From Brevipalpus yothersi (lineage: Eukaryota > Arthropoda > Arachnida > Trombidiformes > Tenuipalpidae): a stretch of DNA of 64,000 nucleotides. Position numbers and translations under genes: made by a program. Under the pieces are notes generated by a model. The model was not told the origin of the DNA and made no database searches. It was given only the letters and a program-made list of their open reading frames with translations. Below are positions 1 through 13,054 of the stretch, piece by piece; the stretch's first letter is position 1; the number at the start of each line of letters is the position of its first letter. The stretch is taken from the NCBI GenBank assembly GCA_003956705.1, contig QZCP01000061.1:74630-138629 (forward strand), given 5' to 3'.

Positions 1-32
<32 letters not shown>
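1..32. repeat. (CT)n microsatellite at window edge
   Basis: Sixteen uninterrupted CT units; the tract is cut by the window start, so its full length is unknown. Confidence 0.95.
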
Positions 33-35
<3 letters not shown>

Positions 36-2788
36 CACTACCTGAGCAGCCTGAATGCCCCGAGGCTCTCTGGCCACTGTAAAACAGTCACTTGCGTCTC
101 ACTTTTAAATTTTTTTCCCTCTCAATTCTGTATGCAGCCATACTGTGCTTCATGGAATCTATGGTGTTCCTAATACCGATAGAAAATGGACCGAGTGTTC
201 TTCTTGTCCAGCTTGCATCCACGGGCCATTGGAGAGAGTGTGTGTGTGTGTGTGTCCACAGTACAGTTTGTTTGCAATATTCATCGGAAGAGAGAAAGAC
301 ATAGAAAGGTTTCGCTCAGTCGTCCTGAAAAAGAGAGAAATAAAACGTTACAATACGGAGAAAAATTTCCAAAACGATGAATGTCACCGTCTTAAAGCCT
401 CATGTCTCCGAAAAAGTACCGTAGAAAAGATACGCACACAAAAAAAAGAGTAAAAACGGGTCCACATTCTGTTGAGCGTATCTTCCTAGATGGACTTTAA
501 GTTTTCTCTCTCTCATATGTTCACTTTTGGAGCTCAGTAATAGTGCTGATCTGAATGCTCTGTCCCGCTGTTGATACTATTCAATTCATTTCATTCTCTC
601 CATTCGAGAAGCGACTAATTTTCGGTGGAAAAAGAGAACAGTTTTCAGTTCTAGAATAGTTCTAGACTCTTTTTTTTGCTCGACACATACACAGCACAGT
701 TTTCTTTCACCATCCAGTGTAAAGAGTGCGAAACACTTTGATCAACTCTAATGATATGCAAACACTGATCTTGATATGGAGAAACATAAAAGACATCCAA
801 TATAAAGGATTGAAGGACAGCTCGTTCATCACTTTATATACATTTATTTTTTTTTCTTAGTCATATGCTGTGTTCTTGTTGCATTTTTCAACCTCAATTC
901 ATGATTCACACACACAAACAGTATGGAGTGTTCAGAGAATGCATATGTGTCCACTAGAAGCAACAGCTGGTGGCATTCATTTTTGACTGTAAGAATCGGC
1001 ATGTTCAATCGGATTTACGAGGATTTGAGTTGAAAAAATTTTCAATAAAAGAGTTAAAACTAACCAAAATTGTGTCAAAAGCTGAACATTCTACCAACGA
1101 AATCCGATCATAATCACCACTTGCGATCATCTTTCGAGTATCTTAGAACTTATTCTGTTGCCTGCTTCGAATCTGTTTCAAGGCAAGATTTGGTCCATAT
1201 TTCTATCCATAGAATTCATCCATAATGCTAGTGTAGTATAGATAGGGAGAGTAATCCATTGAGAATTTTTATGTATGTATTCATATCCATTGATTGTTAT
1301 CTAATGTCTCGAAATGCATCACAAATTAGGTAACAGTAATCCTAGAGGAGATTTATTTTCAGCTCAATAAAAAGCTAGCGATGTACTTTCCAGACCACTT
1401 GATCTGTAAATGTGAATGTACACTGGACCGAAAGTGTGGGACGAGATGTGTCCAGTATCTGGCCATTTTGACTTTTGATACTGACAATTTTTGGGCCACG
1501 CGTATGTGTCCACTAGGTCCGAAAAGAGAGAGAGAGACCCAAGAAAATAAATGATGCGAAAGATCGGTCAGTTGATTTTGATGACGAGTTTGGGGTGAGA
1601 AAATTTATGTCCATACTTCATCTTTCCCTATCTAACTGATCACTGAGCAGCAACTAAATCAGATGTAAATTGGTGAGGAATGGACAATGATTAAATAGAC
1701 AAAATGAAGAATTTGCCATATTTTCTTTCTCTCACTCGAATGGCAGAATCAGTTGACCAATTATTTGCTCAAATCGTGTGGGACTGTATGCTGGATGACC
1801 GAGAGCGTTAGGTGTGTTGACCTTATGATAAATATCGATGAAATGAAAGAACTTTTTGTTTGTCAGGAAGAATCGACAAAAAATCTGGATAAAATAAAAA
1901 CACCAAAGAAAAATGAAGAAAGGAAATTATTTCCCATATTACGGAATGAATCCCAGTAAAATAGAGGAACCCAAAAAATGATGGGCCCATCAAGTCACTG
2001 ACCATAGAGTCATGTAAGAGTGACAATTTATGTTCACAATTGGTATGTGTATATGAATAAATTAGTCGACTTGTGTGCATGTGTGTCCATGTGTCCATCC
2101 ATGGGCGCGAGAATCAGCAAGCGTGGGTGCGAGTGTCCAAAATCTCTTTTAGTGTGATATAGAAATACATGTATAAATCATTATATAAAACTGAATAGCA
2201 TGTATATGCAAAACAGTTTTTATGCTTTTTTTTCTTGCTTTCATCAAACGATTTTTCTCTTTTTTCTCTCTTACTCAACATATTCAACTATTTTTATTTC
2301 TCTCTGTGTGTAATACGTTCAAAAACTAACTGCACACCACTATTTGGAAAAGATGTGGGCAAAAAGAGAGGGAGGACAAGAGATGATGTTTCCATCAATA
2401 GAGCAAAATTCAACATTGCCTCTGATGTGAAGCTGTAGTGAAAACTTACAGAGGTTTCGAGGAAATGCAAAGTACACCCAATCCACTGGTCATGATTGTT
2501 CTTACCATATTCCATACAGTTTAGGCGAGAAAGAGAGAGGAAGAGAGAGAGAGAAAAAGGAACAAAATAACAATGTATTCTCTCTTCCTCTCTCTCCACC
2601 CACATCTCACACCTCCATAATTTTGTCTACTGATGATTACTGCTCCTCAACTGGACATTGAAGCGCTTGTGAGATTTTATGTGTGTATGCCCAGTCTACT
2701 AGTGAACTACTACTATTACCAAGATCAGTGCTAGTTGTTGAAGTGATTTGTTTTTTGGATCCAAGCTTGAGTCGATGACGAGAAAGAG

Positions 2789-2794
<6 letters not shown>

Positions 2795-2840
<46 letters not shown>
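2795..2840. repeat. (AG)n microsatellite
   Basis: About 23 AG units without interruption. A shorter impure GA-rich stretch precedes it. Confidence 0.95.
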
Positions 2841-2844
<4 letters not shown>

Positions 2845-3003
2845 GGTCAGCACTTGGGTTGATCCTGACTACCCTTAACTGTTCATCCAAGGAATGTTCA
2901 CCCTTCACTTGGGTTCTTGTCAATCTTCAGGTCCTCTTGTGCAAAGCTGAGCCACATATTCGTACTTGCCGAAAGAGTATCAGGCCACTTCCTGGTGAAA
3001 GCA

Positions 3004-3007
<4 letters not shown>

Positions 3008-3047
<40 letters not shown>
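3008..3047. repeat. (CT)n microsatellite
   Basis: About 20 CT units, 170 bases from the (AG)n tract at 2795-2840. The two are complementary, so single strands could pair as a hairpin. Confidence 0.95.
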
Positions 3048-3051
<4 letters not shown>

Positions 3052-5076
3052 ATTTTGCTTCTCATTGCATACTTGGCTGATACTTACACAGGGATCAAAT
3101 TGATGAGATGATTTGGTAGCAAATGAAAGGAAAAGAGGAAGAGAGAGAGAGAGGATTGAAAAGTAGAGAGTAGAGCTCATCTAACGATGCTCAGTGATTC
3201 GAGAAAAACCTCTTCAAAACGGTAAGAGAGAGAGAGAGAAAGATCATGATCCTTGTTACTCACCGAAAATATCCATATCAAACTCCCAAAACCTAGTCAT
3301 TATTCATCTCTTTGCCTATATTTTCTCTCTAATATTTCCACCCACCAGCAATCCTATTCACTACCTCTCAATGAACGCCTCATGTTCACTCCCATCCCAA
3401 GCCTCCTCTTCCTACTACTTTTTTACGCGCTGCTCCTACTCATGTTCCCTACATCCCTGTACTTCACCAATCGCTTCAATAGTGGCGAGAAAAAAAAACG
3501 ATTGCCTATTCAACTTTTGCGCAATACTTATTACATGCAAGTATTCCTGCTCAGTTCTATGTGGCAACTGAAACCTCTGATTCGTCGAATTTCGGGTGTC
3601 AAATATTTCACATGCCTTTGAAATTATTGGCTGAAATTTTGATGATTGGCGAGGAATAGTACAATGAGTTGTATGGTTTACTCAGGATATAATCGATTTG
3701 TGAATAAAGTATGATTGAAGATGATTACATCTTGGAATACAAGACTTGGATCTAGATGGAAATGGATACTCTCGATTTCCTGGTTTTGTATGATAACTTA
3801 GTATCATTCGAATTATGATGACTTTTCCGCCTAAAAATGAATTTTGATACACAATTCGAATTGAAATAACAGTTATGTTTGTGAATCATCAATTCTTTTC
3901 TTCTCTGATTTCTTATGCCCTCGAAAATTTTGAGTAATTTAGTCAACTTGATATCTTGCTATCATATTTTGAGCTAGAATTGACTGGAAGAATGTAGGAG
4001 ATATAAAAGTGGGAAAGTAAGAAGATAATGAAACCATCGATCAGAATTGCATCCTGAGCAATCAACTCTGATTTCAAATTCCCATTAAACTACACTCAAT
4101 AGAGGAAAAAATGGATTTTTCTCTCCACCAATGTCTGATCATCTTGCAATATGAGAAGATGATCATCTTCACTTAAAGTGATCAAATTTATCAGCGTGCT
4201 CAGAAACTTTCGATGAAATTGCTGAAATTTTTTGCACTATATCAGACAAACTCAATTGTACATTGAAAGCCAATCAACACCCGAATCAAATAATCAATGA
4301 TCAATCGAATCTAACCATGCCAGCAACCCTTTCCAATACGCTCCATTCATTCTCACCGCCATTCTAATTCGCTAGTCTAAATAGAAGCCAAAAAAAATAT
4401 GATCCTACTATATGAGATTTCTCGACCCCCCAAAAACTTCATCTGACCAGTCACCAATAAAATGGCAGCAATTGAAATGACAACGAAAGTGACAATTAAA
4501 GTGACAATTAAAACAGCAGATCAAAAAGAAAAACTTTTTGATTGTCGAAAAAACGTTTTTTCGACGAACTTTTCCCAACGTAACCAGTGTCTCTACCTGG
4601 TGGAAACAAGTTGAAGGTCAAAAAGTTAGCTTTTTGCAGCTGCGCAGTTTAATAAACATTTTTATTTCTCATCAAAAGTGTCAGTTTGAAGAAACACACC
4701 ACAACATTCGTAATCACATAAACATTGCTTCTAATTTAATTGATGACAATTGTATCAATTGTTCATTGAAAATTTGATTACACTAATCGCTTTGCTAATA
4801 TACATATACATCAATCAACTGTTGGTGTGTGTTGTGTTCTCTGGTTCCAATTAGGTGAGTTCAACTTGTATGGCTGTTTTTTTTCTCTCTCTGTCTTTCA
4901 CTTCATGAGCACACCGCTTGATACGCCATCATATCAAATGTTGTTGCTTTTGCCTTTATTCTTCTTTGTCACCCTTGACACAATTGTTTTGATTGTTTTA
5001 AATTGTTCATTTAATTTCTAATAAGTACAAATTTTTTTCCTCCTACTGGTGGGTGCATGTATTGACAGTCTTGATC

Positions 5077-8000
5077 ATGGGTGATAGTGATGAAGAGTAT
5101 GATAGAAGACGTGTTCGCGATAAATTTAAGCGAGAGCGAAGTGATTACCAAGATCGTCATGCTGGTGGAAGACGTGATGATTGGAGTGACCGAGACTCTG
5201 GCACAGGTACATGGGGTGGCAGTTCTACCGGTAATCGTGATCGTATGAGTGGCGGTGGTCGAAGTGGCCAGCGGGGTGATTATTCGAGAGATTATGGTAG
5301 TGGACAACGTCGTGATAGGTATGGTAGTCCTGGTGATAGGAGTGATATGAGTCCACCGGCGAAGAGAGGTCGCGGTGGAAGAGATTGGGATGAACGAGGT
5401 AATTATTCTCAATCGGGCAACTATGATTACAATCATCCGAACAGTGCTTGGGGCTCAATTGAATCAGCATTACAACATTCGGGTAACAATTCAACATCTA
5501 ATACCACTCATCATCAAGGGTAAGTTGTGTGTTGATGAATTTGTTCAAAATTGATTGCACAATATGTTTGAAATATAATGTATAATTTTTTCCTCCATAT
5601 TTCTCAGGTCTGGTATGACTCAACCTGCTATGCAGACTTTCAAACAATTTCTCGCCAGTCAACCTGATACTGTAGATGATACGGAAGCTGTGTGTAAATA
5701 TAATGAGTACAAAACGAAATTTAGAAAAGATCAAATTGAAAATTTTTTCAAGGCTCACAAGGATGAAGAATGGTAAGAAACATGAAGTAGTTATACATGA
5801 GTGAAAAAAATTGTTCAGGGCATTCTAACTGTATGGGGTCTATTGTGATGAACAAGTCAATCACCTAGATTTTCTCAATATTTGCAACACTCATCTTTCT
5901 TGAGTCCTTTCTGGAGTACTCAAAATTTTAGCTTTGGTCTTACTGACCTCACTTCATTCTTTCAATAGAAGTTACGGCTGACTCATTTAAATTATAAAAC
6001 TCTCTTATCAACAGCCTCTTGAAGTTCCTACAAAGAATATACTCCAAAGAGAAATACCATGCAACTTTATTTTTATGTGACATTTACATTTTGATCAAAC
6101 TGATGCAATACTGTGTCAGTATCTTCTCTCTATGGTGCTACAAATATTTTCACAATCCAAATTTCTTTAGAGAATTGTGCTCGCCTTCAATCGTCCATTA
6201 TTATTGTTCTCCAATCAAATGATAGACAAACCTTTACTTGTCCCTTCTAAATCGTTCCTTTGCATTCAAAATATTTTCCCTTGAACCTAATTACCTGATT
6301 TAACGTTCGAAAAAAATATTGTAATTTGTTCTGTGATAAATTTTCATCGCGTTCACCGCATAAGATGGCGGTTAAGGTGAGATTCACAATTCTTGAGAGA
6401 GTTTCCACTACTCAAGTCTTGTTAGAATTTCATATTTGCTTTAATTATTCCTATACAGGCTTACCTTATGCTTGATAGTTTCTAATAACTTTTTTACCTT
6501 TTCCTTCAAGGTTCCGATCGAGATACCATCCAGATGAGTTTGGAAACAGAAAAGAAGAACAACAAGCTGCACTCAAAAATCGTCTTAATGTCTTCATGGA
6601 TCTCCTAGATAAGGGCTGGATTGACTCCGTCAGTATAGACGTTGAAAAATCTGATCAAATTATACGGCTTTTGGACGCTGCCGTGATTAAGTTAGAGGGT
6701 GGTACCGATTTCGATCTCCTATCTCTCGATGAAAAAACAGAAGTTGAGAAACGAGAGCCCGATCTCTCTCTATTTTCTGTGGATGTTGAGATGCCAAAGA
6801 AGGACGAAAAAGAAGATAAAGAGGATAAAGAGGATAAAGATGATAAAGAGGAAGGAGAAGGAGAAGGAGAAGTTGAGGGCGAAGGTGAGGAGAAAAAAGT
6901 TTCTGAATCAGACGAAGGGACTGAAAAGATCAAGTCAAATGAGAATGCTGAGAATGCTGAAGAAGGAGAAGAAGAGTCAAAAGATGAGACGATATCTGAA
7001 GAAAAAGTGGAGGAAGACCCCGATCAGGGAGAGGTGAAAGAAGAAGAAAAAACTGAGCACAAAGAGGAGGGCGAAGAGATGGAAGAAGGTGAAGAAGGTG
7101 AAGATTCTAGCACGACTGAGGATAAGCCTGACATGAAACCGACAAGTTCTTCAGCTGATGATTCGACAGCGAATGAAGCCAAGTCAGAAGAGCCCAAACC
7201 ACGTCCTCTTCACAAAAAAGACTCCATTTTCCTCCGTAATATCGCCCCTAATATCACTAAGGCGGAAATAGAAGAAGTAAGTAGCATCTTTTGTTTTTCA
7301 TAATCTTCTTCTCACCTTTATTATCCTCTTTCAGATGTGTAAGAAATATCCAGGATTCCTCAGAGTGGCACTGGCGGATCCTGCACCAGATCGTAAATTT
7401 TATCGCAGAGGCTGGGTGACCTTTGAGAAGCTTGGAAAAATAAGAGAGATTTGTTGGCAAATGACCACCACCAAGGTAGGTTCAGCTTCTTAATCCAGCT
7501 TTGGTATTGAGATTTAACGTCTTTTAACCCTAATCGGACCTCTTTCAGCTCAAGGATTGTGAACTTGGAGCTATTGTCAATCGTGATTTGACCAGGCGAA
7601 TACGTTCAGTGAATGGAATAGCATCCCATAAGAATGTCGTGCGTACCGATATAAGGAATGCAGCGAAAGTTATTTTTAATTTAGACAAACAGCGAAACTT
7701 ATGGGAAGATGACAATTCTGAAGACAAAAACGAAGCTAGTGATCAAATACCGTCTTATGGTCTGAAATCTAGAAATCCTCTTCTCAAAAACATTGCTGAA
7801 TACATGATTGAGGAAGCTAATGCGGAAGAAGAAGAGTTACTCGGAGAAGATGCTGGCGAAATCGATGCTGAGGAAACAGCAGTGAATCAATCTCTTGAGA
7901 GAGATGAGAGTGTGATCAAAGTCTTGGATAGGCTGCTTCTTTACTTGCGTATCGTTCACTCTGTTGACTACTATAACCATAGTGATTATCCGAGCGAAGA

Positions 8001-9088
8001 TGAAATGCCCAATCGCATTGGAATAATGCATGCTCGAGGTGCACCTCCGTCTAGTAAAGTGACAAATCAAGAAGTGAATGAATATATCAAAGCATTCGAG
8101 GCAAAGATAAAACCTTTCCTCCAACCTCTTCCAGTCATCACTGAGGAGGAGGCTCAAAAGTTAGGTAAAAAAGATCCTGACGTTGAAGTCGAAAATTTTA
8201 TTCAAGAAAACACTCAAGAGTTGAGCAAAGACAAATGGCTTTGTCCACTATCAGGCAAAAAGTTCAAAGGTCCAGATTTTGTGAGAAAGCATATTGAAAA
8301 TAAGCACATGGACAGGCTGAATGAAGTACGAAGAGACTGCGCTTATTTCAATAATTATATAATGGATCCAAAGCGTCCTCAGCTACCAGAGCATCCATCC
8401 AATCGTACTTCAGCTCCTCAACAACAGAATAGAAACGAAAATCAGAACACAAACGGGAATACTCCCTCTGGCTTACCATGGGCATATCCTGGCCCTCTCC
8501 ATCTTAATCCTTACATGAGAAATGGGCCACCAATTCCTTTTCCCAATCCAATGGCCGCTTGGACTGGGCTTACGAGAGGTTATCCTCTGGGTCCAATGCC
8601 AATGGATTATGGCAGGCTTGCTGCAGGAGCTAATAGAGGAAGATTCAATCCTAGGTGAGTGTTTTAAGTTTAATATCGTTCATGATCGTTATCATTCCAT
8701 TCATATTCATTCATTATCGGTAACCTTTCATGTATGCATTGAACTCACCTGAAAACAACTTTTAGACTTGATTCACGGGACCTTGTTGGATACGCTGACT
8801 TGGATGACAATTTGGAAATGATTTAAAAGCGGAAAACAAAAACTGGATTTTAATGGTGAAAATTGACTCACAAAATAAAGGATATAGATATTCAGCATTT
8901 CCAAAAATCATCTATATCCAAGCTGTCAGATATGCCCATTATCGTTCTATCAGTTGTTTTCAGATTGATACATGCTGCCTCATTGCGTTCCCAAGTTATT
9001 CAGACAAGCGAAATTGACTTCAAGAATATTGATTTTCAGGCAAAAGCAGAGGACATACAGAGATCTCGATGCTCCAGATGACGAATAG
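5077..9088 (+). CDS. Ars2: Ars2/serrate RNA effector protein, two alternative last exons
   Basis: Nuclear adaptor that links the cap-binding complex to microRNA processing, histone mRNA maturation and RNA decay. Exons by GT-AG and phase: 5077-5519, 5608-5772, 6511-7276, 7335-7475, 7549-8654, then either 8766-8826 (893 aa) or 9040-9088 (889 aa). The start MGDSDEEYDRRR is the family N-terminus. Residues 1-150 are Arg/Gly/Asp-rich; next comes the conserved segment with YNEYKTKFRKDQIENFFKAH; residues about 297-430 are an unusually long Glu/Lys/Asp tract; an RRM-like fold begins near 440 (KKDSIFLRNIAPNITKAEIEE); the family zinc finger begins near 735 (CPLSGKKFK...H...H). The second terminal exon gives the canonical tail TYRDLDAPDDE. 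Length matches the family (about 880 aa). Confidence 0.97.
5773..6510 (+). other. Ars2 intron 2 (738 bases)
   Basis: The only long intron of Ars2. Donor gtaaga follows the EEW codons; acceptor is ttcaag before FRSRYHPDE. I see no gene inside it on either strand. Confidence 0.85.
8874..8879 (+). terminator. Poly(A) signal AATAAA after Ars2 last exon a
   Basis: AATAAA 48 bases past the stop codon at 8824-8826. It would end the isoform using exon 8766-8826 and lies upstream of exon 9040-9088, so choice of poly(A) site could decide which tail is made. Confidence 0.6.
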
Positions 9089-10659
9089 ATCATGGTTACT
9101 ATTAACGCTGACTTACCAATCAGATTCGTACAATTTCAACACAAGATAGTTTTTTCCTAAATTATGAAACATGATTAGGTTGAATTCAATTCCACTGACG
9201 CCATTTGAGTGTAAAAAGCTTCAACCAGATCTCAAATGTTTTATCTACATCTCTCTCATGTTCATTTTTTTGCACCCATTCAGAATAAAACTTTCGTTCG
9301 CTTTAACTTTAACTTTTGACTACTTATCTACCATCATCAATTTATTCTCATTTCTATTTGAGTTCACCTCGTGAATGTATGCTGAACATGTATGTGTGTG
9401 ATTCTGAGACTCGAGTGTGACACGGATCTGACTAGATTGCAATCGGCCATCTCAGCAATCATGATCGAGCGCCAAGTCTTTGTGTTAATTATGCCCGCCA
9501 TTAAGCACAAATGAAAGCTCGGTGGTGGCGATATCTGTTTTTGCCAGATCAATTCGAACCCGCTCTCTCTCTCTCTTTCTCTCTCTTCCCAGTCTCTCTG
9601 TGAATAAGACAAAGAAGATCGAAACTAGCGACCTGCCTTGTAAGGCCATCTTCAACCAAGCGAATCTTTCACTCTCTCACTCTCAAGACAAGTCCATAAA
9701 GTGGACACCAGCAACATGCAGCATGACCAATAGAATTGATCAATGATCAGTGAGAAAAATTGAAAATGATCGTCATCTTATCACCATGAGTCGATTGTAG
9801 GTCAATGAACCAGCAACAGCAGCGAATACTCTCTCTCTCCATGCTCTCCTCTCTCTTTTACCATTCATCATCCATCACAATGTGTGTGTGTGTGTATGTG
9901 AGGGATCACCTTGATACAGGCCGATCTGAATCAGAGGAAAGTGTGATAAACAGAGAGAGAGAGAGAAAAATGCGCGCGGAATGGCCCTCAGAAAAGAGAG
10001 AGGAAGAGAGAGAGGAAAGAGAAAAGAGAGGACCAGAGACCAGGGACCAGGGCCTAGAAAGAAGGGCCAAAAATTCGATGGCGCCAGAACGGGATTCCAA
10101 GCAAAGCAGCAACAAACCGGGATTCACGAGAGAGAGAGAAGAGAGAGAAGAGAGCAAAGAGAAAAGGCAGAGAGAGAGAAGAGAGAGAGAAGAGAGAAGA
10201 GAGCGCGGAATTATTTTCATTCATCGAGAGAGCGGCAAAAGCTCTTGGGCAAGTTTAGGGTCGAGCTTTTTCAACTCTCTCTCTCTTCCATAATTTTGGT
10301 TGGCTTCCATCATCTCTCTCTCTCTTTCTCGACACTCTCAACTTTGGACACTGATCATCATGGATATGTCCTACGAGTGTCATGTAAATTGTAATATAAA
10401 TTATTTAGCTAAATAGTGAATCAATTTCATCTGATTTATATATTTATTACATCAGGTTTATGTTTATGTTGAGTAGAAGGAAGAAACAAGCTATATCGCA
10501 CACACACACACACTTACACACATTTTGCTCATCTCAACATTGATCACCTTTTTGCCATCTCTTTTCTACCCCCAAGTTGTGATCAAGCTGTAATTGAGTA
10601 GATCATAGTGATTTCTTTTCCTCTCATTTTTGTGTCCATCATCATTGATCATCATCATC
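9089..10659. other. Ars2-cyclin E intergenic region with a polypurine tract
   Basis: No gene seen. From about 9951 to 10210 the plus strand is almost entirely A and G (GAGA-rich, impure), followed by CT-rich segments near 10275-10340 and (CA)n at 10499-10513. It probably contains the cyclin E promoter and 5' UTR. The open frames over the purine tract are compositional artefacts. Confidence 0.6.
9284..9289 (+). terminator. Poly(A) signal AATAAA after Ars2 last exon b
   Basis: AATAAA about 195 bases past the stop codon at 9086-9088, serving the isoform with the canonical C-terminus. Confidence 0.55.
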
Positions 10660-12440
10660 ATGGAAGCTAAAGATGCTCTTCTCACGCCTAATTGCTCATC
10701 TCGCCGTTTACCTCGTTGCACTCCTCTACCAGTGATCAGTTGGGGTGATCCAAATGAAATATGGGAATCAATGTCTGCCAAAGATCCACGATACAAGCGT
10801 GACCCTGATATTCACCTTCGACATCCAAGTATAACCCCACGAATGAGATCAGTTCTACTAGATTGGCTTGGTGAGGTGAGCGAGCTGTTCAAATTGCACC
10901 GAGAAACATACTATTTGGCTATCGATTTTGTGGATAGATTTTTGGCCAATCAACAGGATATACCTCGAGCTCGTCTACAATTGATCGGCATCACATCACT
11001 ATTTATTGCTGCCAAAATGGAAGAAATTTATCCACCTAAATTATCTGATGTAGCCTATGTAACCGATGGGGCTTGTGTGATAGAGGATATACTTTCCGAG
11101 GAACTAGTCATCATGTCCACTCTCGGGTGGTCTCTGTATCCAGTGACAGTGATCAAATGGCTGTCCGTATTTTTGCAAATTCACTCCCTACAAGACAATC
11201 AAAATTCGACCACCGTAAACAGTAAAAATGGTAATGCAAATACTAAAATTAAATTAGAAACTCGTACAAGTGGTGATGCATTTTTGATGCCCAACTATAA
11301 TTCATCTCTATTCGCTCAAATCGCACATCTTGCCGATCTATGTATGCTAGACGTCGGCTGCTTGACATTCGATTATGATATGATTGCAGCCTCAGCATTT
11401 TATCATTTCACCAATGAAAAAGTCGTTTTCCAATGTACAAGTAAGTGTTTCTCTTTCTCCGTCCCTAGCATTCCTATGGCCAGGATGGCCATCATGGACC
11501 ACCTTCTCGTTTCCTCTTCCTTTACCCCAACTCGATGTGTGTGTGTGTGTGTACATGTCCACGCACTCACCCCCCTCAGCCCCTTTGTCTCTGTTTGCCT
11601 CCAAATTCACTTGTTCCTCTTTTCCGCTCTCTTCGAACTTTCTCCTTTCTTCTCCCTTCTCCTCTCTTTCTTCTTCTTACTTTTATTTCTTCTTTTCTTA
11701 GATCTTTTCGAAAGTTCGAAAAGTTCTGTTTTGATTTTCCTTCTTATGCTTTGCCTTGATATTACTGCTGTAACTTTTTCTCTTACTTTATGTAAGGAAC
11801 TTTTTTTCTTACTTCTCTGATTATTATTTTTTTTTCTTTTGCTTTTTCCTTTCTTGCTTCATTTCTTTTTGCTTCAGAATTTAATTTAACTGATATTAGG
11901 GATTGTGTAATTTGGATGACACCTTTTGCATTAGCTGTACGAGACGCTGGTTTCGAAGAGCCTAGAGCACAAGAAAATACTTATTGGTGTAACAAACAGT
12001 ATCATACCGCCGATTTAGTTCTATTGGTTAGTTGAGCATACTTATTTGATTATGCTTGCTTGTGGCAATCGTTTTTCGAAACTTGCTCATGATTGATTGT
12101 CAAAATATGAATTTTTTTCGTATAATTTTTATAGGAAAAAGCTCATATGAAACAGCAAGAAATGATCAATGATGAAAATGAGGAGGGTGAAGGATCAAGT
12201 TTTGCTACCTCTGAGAACTTACCTATGCCACCGTCGCCTGTGAGCAGTCCAAGTGTATCTCGATCAACTAATGGTAGACGGCAAAGTCCTCGCTTATCCC
12301 CATCAACAAGTCAATCTAGCTCTCCTGGCATCACTCGATCTACCAATCATGCTGCAACAAAATCTGGTCCCATGAAGAGAAAACGTGAACCTCTTCTACA
12401 AATTGAACCCAAGAGAAAAAAGTCATCACCGACACTCTGA
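10660..12440 (+). CDS. CycE: Cyclin E
   Basis: Regulatory subunit of CDK2 for the G1/S transition. Exons 10660-11440, 11878-12026 and 12135-12440 join in phase to 411 aa, close to human cyclin E1 (410). The ATG at 10660 is the first in frame. The cyclin box starts near residue 61 (MRSVLLDWLGEVSELFKLHR), followed by FLANQQDIPRARLQLIGITS and FIAAKMEEIYPPK. An Asn/Ser/Lys-rich insert near residues 185-210 separates the two cyclin folds; the second fold resumes at LFAQIAHLADLCMLDVGCL. The tail is Ser/Pro-rich and ends in a basic patch (KRKREPLLQIEPKRKK), a likely nuclear signal. An LLTPNCS motif at residues 7-13 fits an Fbw7/Ago phosphodegron. Confidence 0.95.
11441..11877 (+). other. Cyclin E intron 1, pyrimidine-rich
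   Basis: 437-base intron between donor gtaagt and acceptor gcttcag, strongly T/C-rich over its 3' two thirds. The exon-1 frame stays open through most of it (to 11820) because of that composition; the retained-intron peptide is low complexity and not a real extension. Confidence 0.85.
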
Positions 12441-12995
12441 GTTCGCTCTTAACGAAAGTTTATCCAACATTTTTGTTAAGTTATGACACAAGTTTCGTGA
12501 CAGCTTTCATCAATTGGCAAAAAATCATTATTCGCTTGATTTAATTGTATATTAATTGTATAAACTATTTGTAATTACTGCCAGCCATTGATATCGTTTC
12601 CAATGTCCATGTGTGTGTGGACTATACAATCTATTTTTGACTGGCTCTGAATTTTGATCAATTCTCAGCATGTTAGAGATCTGATCTAACATCAGGACCA
12701 ATAAAAGTTCATTTTCTTCTGATCTCGAACCTGATTAGGAGACAAAAAAGCATCTGAATAGCAGTGTTGTTAAACTGGGACCAGTATCAACAGTCTTTCC
12801 ACTGGATTGTTATCGTTAATACGGACGGAACAGATCCACCGAAGCTCAACGATTTACATTTCAAGAGTTATCTTTTCTAGCCCAATGTTATCAATTGACT
12901 GATTTATTACTATTAATAACATTGGAAAATTTTTTCTTACAACAAAATTGTAACTATTAACTGAATTTTATGTAATTTAATGATTAATTTGATGT

Positions 12996-13001
12996 AATAA
13001 A
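12996..13001 (+). terminator. Poly(A) signal for cyclin E
   Basis: AATAAA in a short AT-rich stretch just before the end of the convergent URI-like gene. Another AATAAA lies at 12700-12705, so two 3' UTR lengths are possible. Bases 12441-13054 otherwise hold only the 3' UTRs. Confidence 0.55.
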
Positions 13002-13054
13002 GATTTCATAACAAAAATATGGAAAATAATTTACAAAGCCATCATCGTCATCCT

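Larger units (their letters stand above)
1..5076. other. Non-coding region upstream of Ars2
   Basis: I see no recognisable gene on either strand. Open frames here are short, lack homology that I recognise, and several run through microsatellites. The stretch holds (CT)n at 1-32, (TG)n near 238-255, (AG)n at 2795-2840 and (CT)n at 3008-3047. The last few hundred bases probably include the Ars2 promoter and 5' UTR, and a possible splice acceptor lies just before the start codon (cag ending near 5069). Confidence 0.6.

Noticed and set aside
3194..3621. Two overlapping frames of about 120 residues
   Set aside because: Pyrimidine-rich composition, overlapping each other in different frames, with no recognisable domain.
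5011..5497. Antisense frames opposite the first Ars2 exon
   Set aside because: Shadows of the Arg/Asp-rich Ars2 coding sequence.
9805..10293. 162-residue Arg/Glu-rich open frame and its antisense partner
   Set aside because: It is the translation of a polypurine tract, with no domain, no splice context and a mirrored Ser/Leu frame on the other strand.
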